DNA from: an uncultured Erysipelotrichaceae bacterium
GTDB lineage: Bacteria; Bacillota_I; Bacilli_A; RF39; UBA660
Direction: 5' to 3'
DNA length: 16,505 nucleotides
NCBI GenBank assembly: GCA_902782915.1
Contig: CACZOV010000041.1
Coordinates: forward strand, 1-16,505
The notes under the pieces are model-generated. The model was not told the origin of the DNA and searched no databases. It worked only from the letters and a program-made list of their open reading frames with translations. Position numbers and translations under genes: made by a program. This document shows positions 13,555 to 16,505 of the stretch, one piece after another. Numbering within the stretch: the first letter of the stretch is position 1; the number at the start of each line of letters is the position of its first letter.

Positions 13555-14371
13555 ATTTATCAATAAATTCATAATAGTATTCTTCAAAAGTAATGCCTTT
13601 TTCGTAAATATAAGAAGATGCTTTTGTTCCAACATATCGATAATGCCATGATTCATACATATAACCTGTAATAGTTGAGTCTTTTGGATATCTTAGGATA
13701 AAACCGTATTTATAAGCATTTTCCTGCATCCAATTAAATTCTTTTGTATTTTCAAAATTGGTATAATTTAAAACTTTGTTATCAACGTCAATTGCAAGTC
13801 CAGTATGATGTTCCGAGTAACCTGGACGAGCAGAATATGTATCGGCTAATCTAGTTCCATCTTTTTTAACATAGTTATTATATAAATTATTTTGATAATC
13901 ATAACTTCTATAAGTTGAAATTGCTCTTATTGTATATCCATCTAATTCAGCTTTTTTGGCCATTTTTATAAATTGATTTTTACATTCTTCTACTAAATAC
14001 ATGTTGTCTCTTGAATATTCATTTAGTTTTACTAAATTATCTGGTTTAAAATTATTAGAAACATAGTTATATTTATTAACAAGCATTAATAAATCAAATT
14101 TTGTGACTTCTTTTGTATCAGTATAAAAACCATGATCAAGTCCTATATTTACTCTTAAGACAATATCTTTATTAGATAAAGTAGGATTTTTAATTTTATA
14201 CTTTTTATAACGTTCTAGATATTCTTTTTTATAAAAAGAATAAACTTCAAAAGGATTTGTTTCAACTATTTTTTTCTCGGTTTTAATAGTTTCTGTTTTA
14301 TTTTCTTTAAATAAACATAAAATACTAAAAATAATAATTAAAATAATTAAAATCCAAATACCTTTTTTCAT
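13553..14371 (-). CDS. VanY-type D-Ala-D-Ala (or L,D/D,D-) carboxypeptidase, M15B family
   Basis: Zinc peptidase that trims the D-alanyl end of peptidoglycan stem peptides. The 272-residue protein begins with a membrane anchor or uncleaved signal (about residues 5-21, WILIILIIIFSILCLF) and is otherwise extracytoplasmic. The VanY core holds STYRSYDYQNNLY (152-164), the zinc motif SEHHTGLAID (186-195, with His188 and Asp195), and ESWH (240-243, catalytic Glu240 and zinc ligand His243). All expected active-site residues are present. AAAGGTGA stands before the ATG. It is separated by 54 bases from veg on the same strand, and may be co-transcribed with it or have its own start. There is no resistance-type vanHAX context, so a housekeeping wall-remodelling role is likely. 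Confidence 0.9.
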   Translation of the reverse strand: MKKGIWILIILIIIFSILCLFKENKTETIKTEKKIVETNPFEVYSFYKKEYLERYKKYKIKNPTLSNKDIVLRVNIGLDHGFYTDTKEVTKFDLLMLVNKYNYVSNNFKPDNLVKLNEYSRDNMYLVEECKNQFIKMAKKAELDGYTIRAISTYRSYDYQNNLYNNYVKKDGTRLADTYSARPGYSEHHTGLAIDVDNKVLNYTNFENTKEFNWMQENAYKYGFILRYPKDSTITGYMYESWHYRYVGTKASSYIYEKGITFEEYYYEFIDK

Positions 14372-14425
14372 AAAATCACCTTTCTTATTATAGATTTGAA
14401 TATTTAGAAAAAAATCGAATTTTGT

Positions 14426-14644
14426 TTATTTATTAAAAATTTCTAAGTTAAGAGTTAAAATATCACTATAAGTAAAAGATTTAATTCTTTCTTTTTCTCC
14501 TATAGTTTTAATAGTAAAGATAAAGTTATAAGTATTTTCAATATATCCATCAAATTCTTCTATTTGATTTCTAGCTCCATTAAATCTAAAATGTAATGTT
14601 TTACCAATTTCTTGTTCTAATTCCTCTTTTATTTTTGAAATCAT
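14426..14644 (-). CDS. veg: Veg family protein
   Basis: Small protein of 72 residues, somewhat shorter than the B. subtilis protein, with the typical opening ISKIKEELEQEIGKTLHFRF and the following phrase about NGARNQIEEFDGYIENTYN. In B. subtilis Veg is highly expressed and has been linked to biofilm regulation; its biochemical role is unclear. Position supports the call: it overlaps the end of yabG by 4 bases, the same order (yabG then veg) as in Bacillus. The overlap means translation may be coupled, and if the only promoter is before yabG, expression would follow sporulation. Confidence 0.88.
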   Translation of the reverse strand: MISKIKEELEQEIGKTLHFRFNGARNQIEEFDGYIENTYNFIFTIKTIGEKERIKSFTYSDILTLNLEIFNK

Positions 14645-15417
14645 CTGGGATACCCCACATACATTGTGCCATTTGTAATAATTCCACCAATTCCTTTAGC
14701 TCCATACTTAGTTTTTTCTAGTATTCCTATTAAATCAATGGGTTTATTTTTATCACTTAAAGCAACACTTGATGCAATAATTGCTGGATCTAGAGCGTGA
14801 ATATTAATTCGCTTAGGACTAGATGCAAAGTTTGCTCCTGCTTTAATTAATTCTTCGTAATTTGATTGACAAGCACCTGCAATAATAATTAATTTATCGT
14901 GAGATTCTATCTTTCTTGCTTCTTTTACTGCTTTTATAAAATTAATTGTATTTTTATAGTTATTATTATCACTCTCATTTCCCATTTTTTTATAAAAAGC
15001 ATCATGTCCAGTTATTACAAGAATATCAGGATTGTATTCATCAATTAATTCTTTAATTTTACCTGGAATTTCATCTTCTTTTAAATTAATACCATATGCT
15101 TTTACATGAACTTTATCATAAAAATCCATACAACGAGATAAATAATCTTCATCTCCATCAATGTGAACTACTTTACCTGGTAAATAAAAATATTCATCAC
15201 GATTTAAATTAATTTGAAATCTATCTAAAAACATTTGGTCATCTTTAATATTTTTATCTATTTCCACTTTTTTAAGATCAGATAAAATACTATCTGCAAA
15301 TAATCTTATATTAACTCCTTTTAAAATAGCAATTCCAGAGTCAATATCGATAATTTTAAATACTGTATCGTTGTTATAGGAATTTCTTGTAACTAGATCT
15401 CCTATATTAAAAGGCAT
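14641..15417 (-). CDS. yabG: Sporulation-specific protease YabG
   Basis: Cysteine protease (peptidase family U57) that processes spore coat proteins. In Clostridia it also cleaves germination proteins. The 258-residue product starts MPFNIGDLVTRNSYN, shows the conserved core LVITGHDAFYKK and IIIAGACQSNYEELIKAGANFASSPKRINIHALDP, and ends with IGGIITNGTMYVGYP. It is a little shorter than the Bacillus form. His in GHD and Cys in GACQSN are the catalytic candidates. The ATG is preceded by GGAGATGA. It is the first gene of the minus-strand yabG-veg unit and diverges from the broken glycosyltransferase. Confidence 0.95.
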   Translation of the reverse strand: MPFNIGDLVTRNSYNNDTVFKIIDIDSGIAILKGVNIRLFADSILSDLKKVEIDKNIKDDQMFLDRFQINLNRDEYFYLPGKVVHIDGDEDYLSRCMDFYDKVHVKAYGINLKEDEIPGKIKELIDEYNPDILVITGHDAFYKKMGNESDNNNYKNTINFIKAVKEARKIESHDKLIIIAGACQSNYEELIKAGANFASSPKRINIHALDPAIIASSVALSDKNKPIDLIGILEKTKYGAKGIGGIITNGTMYVGYPR

Positions 15418-15434
15418 ATAATCATCTCCAAAAA

Positions 15435-15462
15435 ATTATATGTTTTAAGTTTTGTTTTATTC
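15435..15462 (-). promoter_or_regulatory. Possible mother-cell sigma (E/K-type) promoter of yabG
   Basis: On the minus strand, GAATAAA (15462-15456) is followed after 13 bases by CATATAAT (15442-15435). This resembles the -10 element of sigma-E (CATAnnAT) and, less well, sigma-K, which drives yabG in B. subtilis. The match is short and in A+T-rich sequence, so it is only a candidate. Confidence 0.3.
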
Positions 15463-15522
15463 AATTTATTTATTTGTCAAATACTATTGATTAATTTTAT
15501 TAAAATATGATATTTATTATAT

Positions 15523-16071
15523 ATGAAAAAGAAAAATATAATGTTATTAATTGGATATTTAAATAATGGTGGAGCAGAAAAATCAATTGTAAAGTTATCA
15601 AAAGAACTTGAAAAAGATAATAATGTTTTCTTTGTAGTTGCAAATTCTAAGAATCAAGATTATAAAACCAATTTAAAAGTTTTTGAAATACCTGAATTAA
15701 GATCTATGAAAACAAAGTTAATTGGTATTTGGAAAGTAAAAATGTTAAAAAAAGACTTAAAATAGATACATCTATTAGTTATACTACTGTTTTTAATTTT
15801 ATAAATGTAATAACTAAAGTTCATGATAAAACAATTATTTCAATTAGAAATTATTTATCTTTGAAAGAAAAAGAAAAACTATATAAGTTTTTAAATATAA
15901 TATCTCTTAAATATAGTGATATAGTTGTATGTTGTTCTAAAGCAGTTAGGTATGATCAAATAAAAAAACTATCATGCCCCTAAAAATAAATTAGTAGTAA
16001 TTGAAAACTTTTATTCACCTGAAATTAAGAAGCTTGCAAATGAAAAAGTTGATAAAGAAAAACCTCCTTGA
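15523..16071 (+). pseudogene. Glycosyltransferase (GT4-like), frameshifted and truncated by an IS element
   Basis: N-terminal part of a GT-B-fold glycosyltransferase for surface polysaccharide or glycolipid synthesis. It opens with MLLIGYLNNGGAEKSIVKLS, the GGAE motif typical of family 4. It is read in three pieces. The first frame stops at 15763-15765 after an A7 run (15747-15753); adding one A restores LKKRLKIDTSISYTTVFNF in the second frame. The second stops at 15981-15983 after another A7 run (15962-15968); removing one A restores IKNYHAPKNKLVVIENFYSP back in the first frame. About 180 residues are recoverable before the sequence runs into the IS200-type element at about 16060. The C-terminal nucleotide-sugar-binding half is missing from the window. 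No ribosome site precedes the ATG. Confidence 0.75.
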
Positions 16072-16117
16072 TATACTATAATTGCAAATCGCCAAATGCA
16101 AAAATAGTTAAGGAGGT
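16062..16117 (+). promoter_or_regulatory. Left-end hairpin enclosing the tnpA Shine-Dalgarno
   Basis: ACCTCCTT (16062-16069) is the exact complement of AAGGAGGT (16110-16117), and an inner stem TTGCA (16082-16086) / TGCAA (16097-16101) sits between them. The right arm is the strongest ribosome-site sequence before tnpA, so folding would hide it. Such sequestration, which keeps transposase translation low, is established for IS200. The same structure may be the left-end hairpin recognised by the transposase. Confidence 0.55.
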
Positions 16118-16133
16118 GTGTCCAAAGAAGGAC

Positions 16134-16505
16134 ATGAATAGTCTATCACATACGACATGGAATTGCAAATACCATATAGTATTTGCACCTAAGTATAGAA
16201 GAAAAGAGTTCTATGGAGAAAATAGATTAGAAATAGGGAAAATGTTAAGAGAATTATGTAAATGGAAAGAAGTAAATATAATAACTGCAGAAGTATGTGC
16301 AGAGCATGTACATATGTTTGTAGAAATACCACCAAAAATATCTGTTTCAAGTTTCATGGGATTTTTAAAAGGAAAAAGTAGTGTAATGATATATGAAAGA
16401 TGGGGAAACATGAAGTTTAAGTATAGAAACAGATCATTTTGGTGCAGAGGATATTTCGTTGATACCGTAGGTAAAAACGAAATTGCAATAAGAAAGTATA
16501 TAGAT
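16134..16505 (+). CDS. tnpA: IS200/IS605 family transposase TnpA (Y1, HUH), 3' end outside window
   Basis: Single-strand DNA transposase of the HUH/Y1 type. The first 124 residues are present: NSLSHTTWNCKYHIVFAPKY near the start, the HUH metal motif EHVHMF (about residues 62-67), then IPPKISVSSFMGFLKGKSS and FWCRGYFVDTVGKN. The tyrosine in IRKYID at the very edge of the window is the probable catalytic Tyr. The family is usually about 130-155 residues, so only the last part is missing. The start is uncertain: ATG 16134 gives the typical N-terminus, but the AAGGAGG lies 17 bases upstream. An in-frame GTG at 16116 overlaps that site, while AGAAGGA at 16126-16132 is close to the ATG. Confidence 0.9.
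   Translation, partial: MNSLSHTTWNCKYHIVFAPKYRRKEFYGENRLEIGKMLRELCKWKEVNIITAEVCAEHVHMFVEIPPKISVSSFMGFLKGKSSVMIYERWGNMKFKYRNRSFWCRGYFVDTVGKNEIAIRKYID

Larger units (their letters stand above)
16060..16505 (+). mobile_element. IS200/IS605-type insertion element, left part
   Basis: The element begins at about 16060, where glycosyltransferase coding sequence gives way to a hairpin-rich stretch and then a Y1 transposase gene. Elements of this family lack terminal inverted repeats and target duplications; they use subterminal hairpins and insert next to a short target. The exact left border and the target tetranucleotide cannot be fixed here, and the right end lies outside the window. The element has disrupted the glycosyltransferase gene in the same orientation. 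Confidence 0.75.

Noticed and set aside
1..16505. CRISPR arrays, tRNA or rRNA genes
   Set aside because: No regularly spaced repeats, no cloverleaf-like sequence ending in CCA, and no rRNA-like conserved segments were seen on either strand.

Overview
The window looks like a chromosomal piece of a very A+T-rich, spore-forming Firmicute, probably from the Bacilli or a related small-genome gut lineage. The evidence is an spoVAC-spoVAD-spoVAE operon, the sporulation protease yabG next to veg, a VanY-type carboxypeptidase, Shine-Dalgarno sites of AGGAGG type, and TGA used as a stop (for example at the end of uvrB), which argues against the Mycoplasma code. No species can be named from the sequence.

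Left part (1-7631), accessory in character. A monocistronic asparaginyl-tRNA synthetase (321-1718) has its own sigma-A-like promoter and intrinsic terminator. Right behind that terminator sits a short palindrome-ended element that looks like a MITE (TIRs 1758-1773/1916-1931, 8-bp direct repeats). A leader follows (about 1974-2114) whose segments can form mutually exclusive hairpins, the last an intrinsic terminator touching the next ribosome site. It precedes a tightly packed operon of four enzymes (2127-7563): an AsnRS-like catalytic core without anticodon domain fused to a GNAT acetyltransferase; an AMP-forming acyl/aryl ligase split by a frameshift at an A8 tract; an isoaspartyl-dipeptidase-like amidohydrolase; and a type I phosphodiesterase/nucleotide pyrophosphatase. 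The common theme is acyl- and aminoacyl-adenylate chemistry centred on Asp/Asn. I know no described system with this make-up; a small-molecule or Trojan-horse-like pathway, with the adjacent AsnRS as a possible spare or resistant copy, is the main hypothesis.

Middle part (7632-11098). uvrB is followed, with an ATGA overlap, by a radical SAM protein with a SPASM-like cysteine cluster. Its gene contains two perfect consensus DnaA boxes in inverted orientation. A convergent DUF4282-like membrane protein gene follows.

Right part (11181-15417), core sporulation and envelope. The minimal spoVA operon (C, D, E: dipicolinate uptake into the spore) is followed by a 157-residue protein of unknown function and, on the minus strand, yabG, veg and a vanY-like peptidase.

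End (15523-16505). A family-4-type glycosyltransferase gene is broken by two A-tract frameshifts and truncated by an IS200/IS605-type element, whose Y1 transposase runs off the window. All three frameshifts in the window lie at poly(A) runs, so indel sequencing error, transcriptional slippage and real gene decay must be distinguished before any of these genes is called dead.
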